Shown piece by piece: positions 8,905-18,203 of a DNA stretch of 64,000 bases. Each line of letters starts with the position of its first letter. Position 1 is the stretch's first letter. Source of the stretch: Microbacterium sp. NIBRBAC000506063 (GTDB lineage: Bacteria; Actinomycetota; Actinomycetes; Actinomycetales; Microbacteriaceae); assembly GCF_017968845.1 (NCBI RefSeq), contig NZ_CP072876.1, positions 248,001 through 312,000 of the forward strand, in the 5' to 3' direction. The notes under the pieces were generated by a model. That model was not told the origin of the DNA. It saw only the letters and a program-made list of their open reading frames with translations, and searched no databases. A program made the position numbers and the translations under genes.

Positions 8905-10217
8905 TCAGTCGCCGAGCACCCGCTCGAGATAGCGGTTGGCGAACCGTCGCTCGGGGTCGAGGCGGTCGCGCACGGCGAGGAAGTCGTCGAAGCGCGGATG
9001 GCGTTCACGCAGATCCTCGGCGGTGAGCGTGTGCATCTTGCCCCAGTGCGGCCGGCCGCCGTGGGCGAGCATGATCTGCTCGACTTCTCGGAAGTACTCC
9101 GAGGGATCGACGCGCCAATAGCGATGCACGGCGATGTAGCCGCTCGTCCGCCCGTGCGCAGTGGAGAGCCAGAGATCGTCGGATGCGGCGAAGCGCACCT
9201 CGATCGGGAACTCGATGCGCCACCCGCGCCGCTCGATCAGCGCCCGCACTTCGTCGAAGGCGGCGAGGGTGTGCTCGACGGGCAGCGCGTACTCCATCTC
9301 CCGGAAGCGCACCGTGCGCGATTGGGTGAACACGCGGTGCGACCGCTCGGTGTATTCACGGTCGCCGGTGAGCGTCACGGCGAGCCGGTTGAACGGCGGC
9401 GTGATCGCGGGGATGAATCGCGATGCCCCGCACACGGCCCGGTACACACCGTTGGAGAGCAGCGTCTCGTCGATCCACTTCCCGACCGCCGGGAGGGGCT
9501 GCAGGGCCGCATCCGCGGCGAGCCTCTGCTGCCGCTTCGTGAGCGCGACGTCGGTGTGGGCGAACCAGTAGAACTCGAAGTGATCGGATGCCGCCACCCG
9601 CTCGTCGAGGCTCTCGCGCAGCTCCTCCAGGGCGACCGGTTCGTCGATCGCGTGCAGGACGAAAGCGGGGACGCACTGCAGCGTCACCTCGACCAGGATG
9701 CCCAACGCGCCCAGGCTCAGTGCGACCGCGGGGAGCAGCTCGGGGTTGTTGTCCTCATCGATGCGGAGGAAGTCGCCGGCCGCCGTGATGAGGGTGACCC
9801 CGACGACCTGGGCGGCGATGCCGCCGAATCCCGCTCCGGTGCCGTGCGTCCCGGTGGAGATCGCCCCGGAGATCGACTGCCGGTCGATGTCGCCGAGGTT
9901 CTCCATCGCGAGTCCGTGGGGCGCGAGGAGTGCGGGGATGCGGTGCAGACGCGTCCCGGCCAGGAGTGTGACCCGGCCGGTGGCGGCATCCGCCGAGACG
10001 AGCCCCTGGAGGTCGTCGAGCTCGAGCAGCACGTCGGGTGCCGCGGCGATGCCGGTGAAGCTGTGCCCGGCGCCGACGGCCTTGACCCGCAGCCCTTGCC
10101 CGCGGCGGCGCGCACCGCCCGCTGCACGCCTTCGGGACTGCGGGGTCGCTCGACGCGGATCGGGCGGATCGAGGCCGAGCGGGCCCAGTTGCGCCAAGTG
10201 CCGCCGGGCCTGGTCAC
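8905..10217 (-). CDS. FAD-linked aldonolactone oxidase (D-arabinono-1,4-lactone oxidase family), one frameshift
   Basis: About 437 residues, vanillyl-alcohol-oxidase-type flavoprotein oxidising an aldono-1,4-lactone. The N-terminal FAD_binding_4 domain shows AVGAGHSFTGIAAAPD (near residue 45) and ISGAISTGTHGTGAGFGG (near 115); the C-terminal ALO domain ends with GGRPHWGKMHTLTA and RFANRYLERVLGD, where HWGKxH is diagnostic. One G is missing near 10103. Homologues are gulonolactone/arabinonolactone oxidases of the mycobacterial Rv1771 type, but actinobacteria do not make ascorbate by the plant route, so the true substrate is open. The GTG start overlaps the upstream gene's stop (GTGA), tying it to the alanine-racemase-fold enzyme. 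Confidence 0.85.
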
Positions 10218-11442
10218 AGGAAGGCCTTCCCTTCGCCGCGATAGGTCGGAAGCTCGTCGACGACCCGGTCACCGGCGACGAGGTGGTAGCTGTTGACCCG
10301 TTCGGCGGGCTCCCCGCTCTTCGCGTGGCGGAACCAGACGCGATCGCCTGGCCGGAGCGCCGCGGCGGCCAGGCCCTGCAGCGGCGTCTGCACCTCGCCC
10401 GCGCCCTCGCGCGGCAGCGCGCGCAGCCCTGCGGCCAGACCGGCCGCGGCTGACGCGACTGCTCCGCCGGTCCGGAGGCGATCCAGCCGCCGCCGAGCAC
10501 GGTGGCGATGTCGCCCGTGGGACGGCGGACGACGTCGAAGGCGAAGGCGGACGCCGGGGCCAGCTGGAAGGAGCGGTATCCGTCGAAGAGGTGACCGGCC
10601 AGCAGCCCGCTGCCGGCGGTCGCCTCGGTGACCGCTTCGTCGCTGCCGGTGAACTCCAGCGATCCGGTGCCGCCGCCGTTGAGGAACTCCAGCGGGGCGA
10701 GGGCGGTCAGCGCGTCGGCGATCTCCGCCCGCCGCACGCGCAGTTCCTCGCGGGAGCGCTTCTGCAGCATCCGGATCACCGGCGCATCGCTGCCCGCGTC
10801 GTCGCCGACGCCCGCGAGCTGCGCCTCGTACATCTGCAGGCCCACGAGCCGGAAGCCGTCGCGCTCGTGCACAGAGCGCGCGAAGCGCGCGACATCGGAT
10901 GCCGTGAACAGCGGCGAGCGGCGCACCCCGACATGTCCGACGATCGGCGCGCGCAGGGAGGCGTCGGCGTCGATCGCGACGCGGATCCTCGGGCGCTTTC
11001 CCGGCGGGGCGATCTCGTCGATCAGGTCGAGCTGGGAGTGGTCGTCCACCATGAGGGTGATGCGGGCGGCGGCGACCTCGTCGCGCACGAGCCGCTCCAG
11101 GCTCGCGCGATCGACGGTCGGATAGCCGAGCACGATGTCGTCGTAGGTCTCGGCCAGCCACAGGGCCTCGGAGAGCTGGAAGGCCAGGAGGCCGCGGTAG
11201 CCGGGGATCTGCAGCACCGCATCGAGGACGGCGCGCACGCGCACCGACTTCGTCGCGACGCGGATCGGCACGCCGCCGGCGCGCACGAGCAGGTCCATCG
11301 CGTTGTGCCGGAGGGCGTCGAGGTCGATCACCGCGACCGGCGCGGCGAGGTGCGACGTCGCCGCGGTCAGGCGCGGCCACCACCGTGAGGGGTCGTTCCA
11401 GCCCTGATGCGGTGCGGTCGGTTCGGCGATGAGATCGAGCAC
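10214..11442 (-). CDS. Alanine-racemase-fold PLP enzyme (D-threonine aldolase / amino acid deaminase-like), one frameshift
   Basis: About 409 residues. The N-terminal half is an alanine-racemase-type TIM barrel: PVAVIDLDALRHNAM near residue 35 then VPIRVATKSVRVRAVLDAVL, whose Lys (about residue 65) is the expected PLP ligand, and FLNGGGTGSLEF near 248 as the phosphate-binding loop. The C-terminal beta domain (DRVWFRHAKSGEPAERVN) resembles the metal-binding part of D-serine dehydratase/D-threonine aldolases. A base is lost near 10432. The GTG start at 11442 has a purine run directly against it; the ATG at 11452 would be used if one more G were missing from the G5 run, and that start seems likelier. 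Co-translated with the lactone oxidase. Confidence 0.8.
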
Positions 11443-11486
11443 TCCCCCACCATACGACGGCTACGCTGAAGTTACCTTCGTGGTGC

Positions 11487-11560
11487 GCCCCTGTAGCCCA
11501 ACCGGCAGAGGCAGGCGACTTAAAATCGCTTCAGTCGGGGTTCGAATCCCCGCAGGGGCA
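11487..11560 (+). tRNA. tRNA with anticodon UAA (Leu by anticodon), short variable loop
   Basis: A full cloverleaf of 74 bases: acceptor GCCCCTG/CAGGGGC with A73, a three-pair D stem with loop AACCGGCAGA, anticodon stem GGCGA/TCGCT closing CTTAAAA (anticodon TAA), variable loop TCAGT, and T arm CGGGG-TTCGAAT-CCCCG. CCA is not encoded. The D loop looks like that of leucine tRNAs, but leucine tRNAs are class II with a long variable arm and this one has only five bases there. It therefore reads UUA by anticodon but has class I shape. Charging identity is uncertain. Confidence 0.85.
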
Positions 11561-11570
11561 CTGAAGACCT

Positions 11571-11748
11571 CATCCGGTGGTTGAGCGTTCGCGAAGCGAA
11601 CCGGTCGAGACCACACCACCCGATGGTTGAGCGTTCGCGAAGCGAACCGGTCGAAACCACGACCGTCAGGTTTCGACCAGGCGGCTGCGCCGCCGCTCAA
11701 CCAGCAGGGCAGACAGGCGGCTACGCCGCCGCTCAACCAGCGGCCGAC
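11571..11748. repeat. REP block A, left copy of a 178-bp direct repeat around the GIY-YIG gene
   Basis: About 96 percent identical (seven substitutions, no indels seen by eye) to 12105-12282, at a constant offset of 534 bases. It contains 34-bp palindromic units at 11579, 11625 and 11669 and a partial fourth near 11715. Units share end sequences GGTTGAGC and GGTCGAAACC but carry two different central hairpins, GTTCGCGAAGCGAAC or GGCGGCTGCGCCGCC. No gene lies in 11561-11809. Confidence 0.9.
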
Positions 11749-11809
11749 CGGCCACCCGGTTATCCACACCCCATCCTGGGCGAGGCGTCGACCGGCTACA
11801 TTCGCCCGC

Positions 11810-12118
11810 ATGACCACAGCCTGGATGTACATCCTCGAATGCGCCGACGGGAGCTACTACGTCGGCAGCACTCGCGACCTGGAGCGGAGACTTCGCCAGC
11901 ACGCCGACGGCGAGGGCGCCGCCTATACTCGACGCCGCCGCCCGGTGCGTGTGGTCTTCTCGCAGCCGTTCGAACGCGTCGATGAGGCGTACTACTTCGA
12001 GAAGCAGGTCCAGGGATGGTCGCGAGCGAAACGCAAGGCACTCGTCGAAGGACGCTTCTCCTTGCTGCCCGAACTCTCCCGCAACGCACGAAACCGCGAC
12101 CAGTCATCCGATGGTTGA
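11810..12118 (+). CDS. GIY-YIG nuclease domain protein (UPF0213-type), flanked by repeats
   Basis: A 102-residue single-domain GIY-YIG protein. It opens with WMYILECADGSYYVGSTRDL (the YIL...YVG core is the GIY-YIG pair, with YVGSTRDLERRLRQH carrying the catalytic Arg) and ends with a basic helix (YYFEKQVQGWSRAKRKALVEG) holding the metal-binding Glu. Length and layout match UPF0213/YhbQ proteins, a group of stand-alone nucleases that includes DNA-nicking members. The stop codon is supplied by the flanking repeat (the TGA of GGTTGAGC). The gene sits alone between direct repeat blocks A and B, 50 codons from any other gene. Intact, codon use like its neighbours. Confidence 0.88.
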   Translation: MTTAWMYILECADGSYYVGSTRDLERRLRQHADGEGAAYTRRRRPVRVVFSQPFERVDEAYYFEKQVQGWSRAKRKALVEGRFSLLPELSRNARNRDQSSDG

Positions 12119-12282
12119 GCGTTCGCGAAGCGAACCGGTCGAAACCACACCACCCGGTGGTTGAGCGTTCGCGAAGCGAACTGGTCGAAACCACGACCGT
12201 CAGGTTTCGACCAGGCGGCTGCGCCGCCGCTCAACCAGCAGGGCGGACAGGCGGCTGCGCCGCCGCTCAACCCGCGGCCGAC
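12105..12282. repeat. REP block B, right copy of the 178-bp direct repeat
   Basis: Mirror in content of block A at +534, overlapping the last 14 bases of the GIY-YIG gene. Another truncated unit (GCCGCTCAACC) follows at about 12294 before the ndh stop at 12324. Confidence 0.9.
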
Positions 12283-12323
12283 GACAAAGCGGTGCCGCTC
12301 AACCAGCGAGGCGGGCGGGAACG

Positions 12324-13718
12324 CTAGGAGGCGACGCTCTCCTTGACGGGCTCCTTCTCGGCCTTGGCCGGCTTCGGCGCGGCAGCAGCGGCGCTGGCCG
12401 GACGCGGACGCGCCGCGAACTCCTCGAAGACGTACCGCGGGTGCTGCACGCGCTGGAGGTTGACCAGGTCGCGACCCAGCCAGAGGTTGTTCCACCAGCC
12501 CCACAGCACGCGCCACTTGCGCTCCCACGTCGGCATGGCCAGGCCGTGGTAGCCGCGGTGGGCGACCCAGGCGATGAAGCCCTTGAGTGCGAGCCTGCCG
12601 GACTGGAAGACGCCGTTGTAGAGGCCGAGACCGGCGACGGCACCCATGTTCTTGTGGAAGTACTCCCGGGGCTCCTCGCCGCGGAGCACCGCCACGAGGT
12701 TCTTCGCGAGGAGCTTCGCCTGGCGCACGGCGTGCTGCGCGTTGGGCACGCAGTAGCCGCCCACGCCGCCGCCCGAGAGATCGGGAACGGCCGAGACGTC
12801 GCCGGCGGCCCAGGCGCCCTCGACGATCTCGTCTTCGGTGCCCACGCGCAGGTCGGCACGGGTCTGGATGCGGCCGCGCTCCTCGACGAGGAGATCGCTG
12901 CCGCGCACGACGGTGGGGTTGGCCATGACCCCGGCGGTCCAGATGATCAGGTCGGTCGGGATGACCTCGCCCGTGGAGAGCTCGACGTTGCCGTCGATGG
13001 CGCCGGTGACCTGCGTGTCCAGGTGCACGTAGGCACCGCGCTTGGCGAGGTCCTTGAGCACCCACTCGCTCGTCTTGAGTGACACCTCGGGCATGATGCG
13101 CCCCATCGCCTCGATGAGGTGGAAGTGGGTGTCGTCGAAGGTCAGCTGCGGGTACTTGCCCACGAGCGCCGAGGCGAGCGAGCGCAGCTCGGCGAAGACC
13201 TCGATGCCGGCGAAGCCGCCGCCGACGACCACGACCGACAGCAGGCGGTCGCGCTCGGGACCGGCGGGGAGCGACGCCGCGCGGTCGAAGTTCGACATCA
13301 GGCGGTCACGGATCGCGACGGCCTCCTCGATCGTCTTCAGGCCGATCGCGTTGTCGGCGATGCCCGGAATCGGGAAGGTGCGCGAGACCGCACCGGCGGT
13401 CACGACGATCTGGTCGTACTCGAGCTCGAAGGGGTCTCCGACCGAAGGGGTGATCGTGGCGACCTTGTTCGCGTGATCGATGCCGGTGACCTTCGCGGTG
13501 ATGACGTTCGTGCGCTTGAGGTGCCGACGATGCGCGACGACGGAGTGACGCGCCTCGATCGAGCCTGCCGCGACCTCCGGCAGGAACGGCTGGTAGGTCA
13601 TGTACGGAAGCGGGTCGACCAGCGTCACATCGGCTTCGCCCTTGCGAAGGTGCTTCTCGAGCTTCCATGCGGTGTAGAAGCCGGCGTAGCCGCCACCGAC
13701 GATCAGGATCTTGGGCAC
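12324..13718 (-). CDS. ndh: Type II NADH:quinone oxidoreductase (NDH-2)
   Basis: Single-subunit, non-proton-pumping NADH dehydrogenase passing electrons from NADH to menaquinone at the inner face of the membrane. 464 residues from GTG. The FAD dinucleotide fold starts at residue 3 (KILIVGGGYAGFYTAWKLE), the NADH fold near residue 165 (SVVVVGGGFAGIEVFAELR), and the quinone-site region EGAWAAGDVSAVPDL lies near 305. The C-terminus has amphipathic helices (WERKWRVLWGWWNNLWLGRD) for membrane attachment and an Ala/Lys/Pro-rich tail. The gene is intact, follows the subtilase gene in the same direction, and ends next to repeat block B. Confidence 0.95.
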   Translation of the reverse strand: MPKILIVGGGYAGFYTAWKLEKHLRKGEADVTLVDPLPYMTYQPFLPEVAAGSIEARHSVVAHRRHLKRTNVITAKVTGIDHANKVATITPSVGDPFELEYDQIVVTAGAVSRTFPIPGIADNAIGLKTIEEAVAIRDRLMSNFDRAASLPAGPERDRLLSVVVVGGGFAGIEVFAELRSLASALVGKYPQLTFDDTHFHLIEAMGRIMPEVSLKTSEWVLKDLAKRGAYVHLDTQVTGAIDGNVELSTGEVIPTDLIIWTAGVMANPTVVRGSDLLVEERGRIQTRADLRVGTEDEIVEGAWAAGDVSAVPDLSGGGVGGYCVPNAQHAVRQAKLLAKNLVAVLRGEEPREYFHKNMGAVAGLGLYNGVFQSGRLALKGFIAWVAHRGYHGLAMPTWERKWRVLWGWWNNLWLGRDLVNLQRVQHPRYVFEEFAARPRPASAAAAAPKPAKAEKEPVKESVAS

Positions 13719-13733
13719 GGGGATAACAACTCC

Positions 13734-15035
13734 TCAGTTGTCGGTGAGCGAAGGCGTGCGCGAGCGCGCCAGACGAATGCGTCGGGCAGCTGCAGTGACG
13801 CCGAGCGCAACTAGAATACCAGGGACGGTGAGCGCAACCAGCGGAAGCGTACCGTACAGCAGCGTCTCTTCGCTCGGCAGCAGCGGAGAAGCAGGCTCCG
13901 CCGGGGGTTCTGCCGCCGGCAGCGGAGGCAGTTCGACGGTCGTCTCCTCGGGTTCCATGCTCGGCGGGGTGGCCTCCGCACGCCGATAGAGCCGGATCCA
14001 CTCCTTCAGATCCCCCATCGGATTCTTCGCGACGGGAGCGACGGATGCCGACACCGCCGCCGCCGCGTCCAGGAGCCCCTGCCCGTAGAGAACGCGGGAC
14101 CTCGCCCCGCCCGGCACGGGGATCGCGGTCTTCAGGATCCGGTTGATGACGTTGGCCGCGTCCAGCTCCGGGTGGGCGGCGCGCACGAGCGCCGCGGCCC
14201 CCGCGACGATGGGTGCCGCACCGCTCGTGCCGCGCCAGGACACCAGCTCGCCGTTGGCGGAGACCCCAGAAGCCCTTCGCTGGGCGCCGAGATGCCGATC
14301 GTGATGCCCTGGGTGGAGGCGGCCTCGCTCGCCTGGCCGGTCTGGTCGACGCCGGCGACGGTGAGCACGCCCGGGATCGTGGCGGGGGCGCCGACGATCG
14401 TGGTGCCGCTCTCGCGGTTCCCGGCGGCGACGACCACCACGACGTCGTTCTCGAAGGCGTACAGGAAGGCGTCGTCCCAACTGGGATCCCAGTCGAGCGT
14501 GTTGGTCGTGAACGAGAGGTTGATGACATCGGCGCCGTTGTCGACGGCCCAGACCATGGCCTCGGCGATCTGGTCCACGAAGGGCACCGCCGCCGAGGCG
14601 CCGAAGCCGACCGAGATCGACAGCAGATCCGCCTCGGGGGCCACCCCGATCATCCCGGTCCCGTCAGGGCGACCCCGTGCCGCCGCGAGCGAGGCGACCC
14701 AGGAGCCGTGATCGCCGTCGACCGCGCCGAGGGGCGTGCGCCCGTCGGGCGTGCCGATCCCCGACACGTCCGTGCCGCCGATGACGGCGTTGCCGAAGGC
14801 TTCAGGGACGTTCCCCACGCCCGTGTCGATGATCGCGATCGTCACGCCCTTGCCGCGCGTGACCTCCCAGGCCTCCGTGATGCGGGCGCCGTCGAGCCAG
14901 TACTGCGCCGCGCGGACCGGATCCATGGGCTCTTCGAGCTCCTCGTCCTCCGACGGGGCGGCGGCGGTCAGCAGAACGGATGCCGCGACCGCCGCTGCGG
15001 CCACGAACCCCGGAACGCCCCCGACGTGCCGTCAT
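13734..15035 (-). CDS. S8 subtilisin-like serine peptidase with C-terminal membrane anchor, frameshifted
   Basis: Secreted, membrane-anchored subtilase resembling mycosins. Catalytic triad: Asp in IAIIDTGVGNVPE, His in VDGDHGSWVASLAAARG, Ser in RGTSGAAPIVAGAAAL. After the domain comes a Pro/Glu-rich linker and a transmembrane helix (GTLPLVALTVPGILVALGV) with a basic cytosolic tail. One base is lost near 14268. The N-terminus is doubtful: GTG at 15004 gives a signal sequence without a positive start, while ATG at 15035 (MTARRG) supplies one but needs an indel in the G run near 15020. No ESX secretion genes are present, unlike true mycosin loci. Confidence 0.85.
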
Positions 15036-15578
15036 ACGTGGCCCGCCCCGGACTCTCCGCGGGACGCAGGGCCGCGCCGGGGTCGTCGCAGGCGCAGCGC
15101 TCGGGCGACCAGGCCGATCGCGCCAGTGCGGCGTCGCCGATCGGGTTGACGCCGGCTCCGGCGGCCAGGGCATGTCCGACGAGTGCGTGCAGGCACTTCA
15201 CGCGGGTGGGCATGCCCCCGCGGAGATCCCCTCGATCTCGGGGACGTCGCCGAACTGCGCGCGATCGGCGAGGAAGGCCTCGTGCGCGCGCAGATACGCC
15301 GCCGCAATGTCCTCGTCGTCGAGCGTGGCCGCGAGCTCCGGCATCACCTGGTTCGCCTCGAGCCGGGACATCTCCGCGGTCGCCGCGGGGTGGGTGAGGT
15401 AGTAGAAGGTGGGGAAGGGCGTGCCGTCGGGGAGGCGCGGGGTCGTGGCGACCACGGTGGGGTTGCCGCACGTGCACCGGGCGGCGATCCCCACGACGCC
15501 GCGCGCGGGGCGTCCGAGCTGTGCGGAGACGACCGCGATGTCAGCGTCGGTGGGCACGGCGAAAGGCGGAGTGGTCAC
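14968..15578 (-). CDS. DUF501 protein, one frameshift, 3' end uncertain
   Basis: Conserved actinobacterial DUF501 protein found between the FtsB/DivIC gene and ppx in mycobacteria (Rv1025). Family features: a CTCGNPTVVATTPRLPDGTPF stretch near residue 35, PTFYYLTHP, then GGMPTRVKCLHALVGHALA near residue 120 and a WSPERCAC Cys pair; the cysteines suggest metal binding. The G run near 15214 has lost one base. As read, the frame runs to 14968 and overlaps the subtilase start; the true stop may be earlier if the G run near 15020 is also wrong. Start GTG at 15578. Molecular function unknown. Confidence 0.8.
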
Positions 15579-15607
15579 TCATCCAGCGTACCGATCGAGT
15601 CTGAGGA

Positions 15608-16138
15608 TCAGCCGTCCTCGGCGGGCACGGCCGTACGCGCCAGGCCCGCCGCGGTGACGCTGCGCAGCAGCTGCGGCATCCACTCCGACGCCTTGGCCTC
15701 GAGCTCGTCGCTGACCGGCTCCTGCTCCCTCGGCAGATCCGAGGGGTCCAGGTCGTTCTCGACGAGGTAGACGACCTCGCCCGGCCGCACATAGTACAGC
15801 CGCTCCCGCGCCTGCGTCGTGATGTACGCGGGGTCCTGCCAGCGCTCGCGCTCGCGCTCCAGCGCCGCGATCTCCTCGAGGCTGACCTGCACCGACTCCT
15901 CCAGCGCCGCGATCTTCTGACGCTGATCGATGTAGGTGCCGAATGTGGGCACGAGCACCCAGGCGGCGAGGATCACCAGCGACAGCATGATCACCGAGAA
16001 GGTGGACAGGCGGATGCCGCTGGTCCACTCCCCCACGTCGACCCTGCGCGCCTCGCGCCGCGGCGCCCTCGGGCGGCCTGCGGCATCCGATGTCGACGCC
16101 GTCGGGGACGACGAAGGGGGAGCCGGGCGCTTGACCAT
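15608..16138 (-). CDS. Septum formation initiator (FtsB/DivIC family)
   Basis: Bitopic division protein of 176 residues. An N-terminal cytosolic, Ser/Pro/Arg-rich stretch of about 45 residues leads to a transmembrane helix (TFSVIMLSLVILAAWVLVPT, about 46-65), a coiled coil (DQRQKIAALEESVQVSLEEIAALERERERW) and the DivIC region ARERLYYVRPGEVVYLVEND. In the FtsQ-L-B complex such proteins signal septal wall synthesis. Position directly after eno matches Rv1024. Intact; 24 bases from the eno stop, so probably co-transcribed. Confidence 0.92.
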   Translation of the reverse strand: MVKRPAPPSSSPTASTSDAAGRPRAPRREARRVDVGEWTSGIRLSTFSVIMLSLVILAAWVLVPTFGTYIDQRQKIAALEESVQVSLEEIAALERERERWQDPAYITTQARERLYYVRPGEVVYLVENDLDPSDLPREQEPVSDELEAKASEWMPQLLRSVTAAGLARTAVPAEDG

Positions 16139-16162
16139 GACTCCCCTTCTCAGAACTGTGCG

Positions 16163-17458
<1,296 letters not shown>

Positions 17459-17537
17459 TCAAAGGGGGATGTGGAGTGGAGCGACGTCGGTCCGCCCTCA
17501 GTCTAGTCAGGCGCCCCGCTCCGCCACAGGCCGGGCG

Positions 17538-18199
17538 TCAGCGCACGAGCGCGATCGCGACGCCGTCCCAGCCCTTCACGCCGACCGTCTGGAGGGCGGT
17601 CGCCTCGAAGCGCGGGTCCTCCCCAGCATCCGCAGGGCGTTCTGCGTGCCGATGACCATGTCGTCATCGGTGTCGTCTCGGACGATCTCGCCGTCGCGCA
17701 CGACGTTGTCGAGGACGATCACCGTCCCCGGCCGGCCGAGGCGCGCGGCGTGGTCGAGGTAGATCGTGTTGGACTGCTTGTCGGCATCGATGAAGACCAG
17801 GTCGAAGGGCCCGTCCAGCGTCGGCAGCACGTCCGCGCCCCGCCCGACGAGGATCTCCACCCGGTCGCCGAGGCCGGCGGCGTCGATGTTCGCCCGGGCG
17901 ACGGCGGCGTTGGCCGGCTCCGCCTCGATCGAGGTCACGCCTCCGCCCTCGCCGACGGCGCGGGCGAGCCAGATCGTCGAGTAGCCGCCGAGCGTGCCGA
18001 TCTCCAGCACGCGGCGCGCCCCGGACATCCGGGCCAGCAGGTGCAGGAGCTTTCCGGCGACGGGGGCGACCTCGATCGCCGGCAGTCCTGCCGCCTCCTG
18101 CGCCGCCAGCGCCGCCTGGAGAGCCTCGTCGTTCCCGACGAGCGTCTCCGCCAGGAACGCATCGACGGCTCGCCAGTTCTCACGCGTGGAATCGACCAT
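17538..18199 (-). CDS. O-methyltransferase (class I, SAM-dependent), one frameshift
   Basis: A 220-residue catechol/caffeoyl-CoA O-methyltransferase-like protein (methyltransferase family 3). The SAM pocket reads VLEIGTLGGYSTIWLARAV near residue 58, acidic VTSIEAEP, and the metal/catalytic DLVFIDADKQSN near 130 and VIVLDNVVRDGE near 155. A G is missing near 17626; with it the C-terminus becomes LGEDPRFEATALQTVGVKGW and stops at 17538. ATG at 18199 is preferred over one at 18235, which would overlap the upstream gene. Substrate unknown; last gene of the GntR-led operon or separately expressed. Confidence 0.88.
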
Positions 18200-18203
18200 G
18201 CCT

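Noticed and set aside
8905..11442. An apparent 845-residue fusion of an alanine-racemase-fold enzyme with a lactone oxidase
   Set aside because: Both genes carry one deletion, which by chance links their frames. Repairing each gives two proteins with a GTGA overlap.
11571..12305. CRISPR array
   Set aside because: Repeats are palindromic units of two kinds in both orientations, without unique spacers of regular length and without cas genes.
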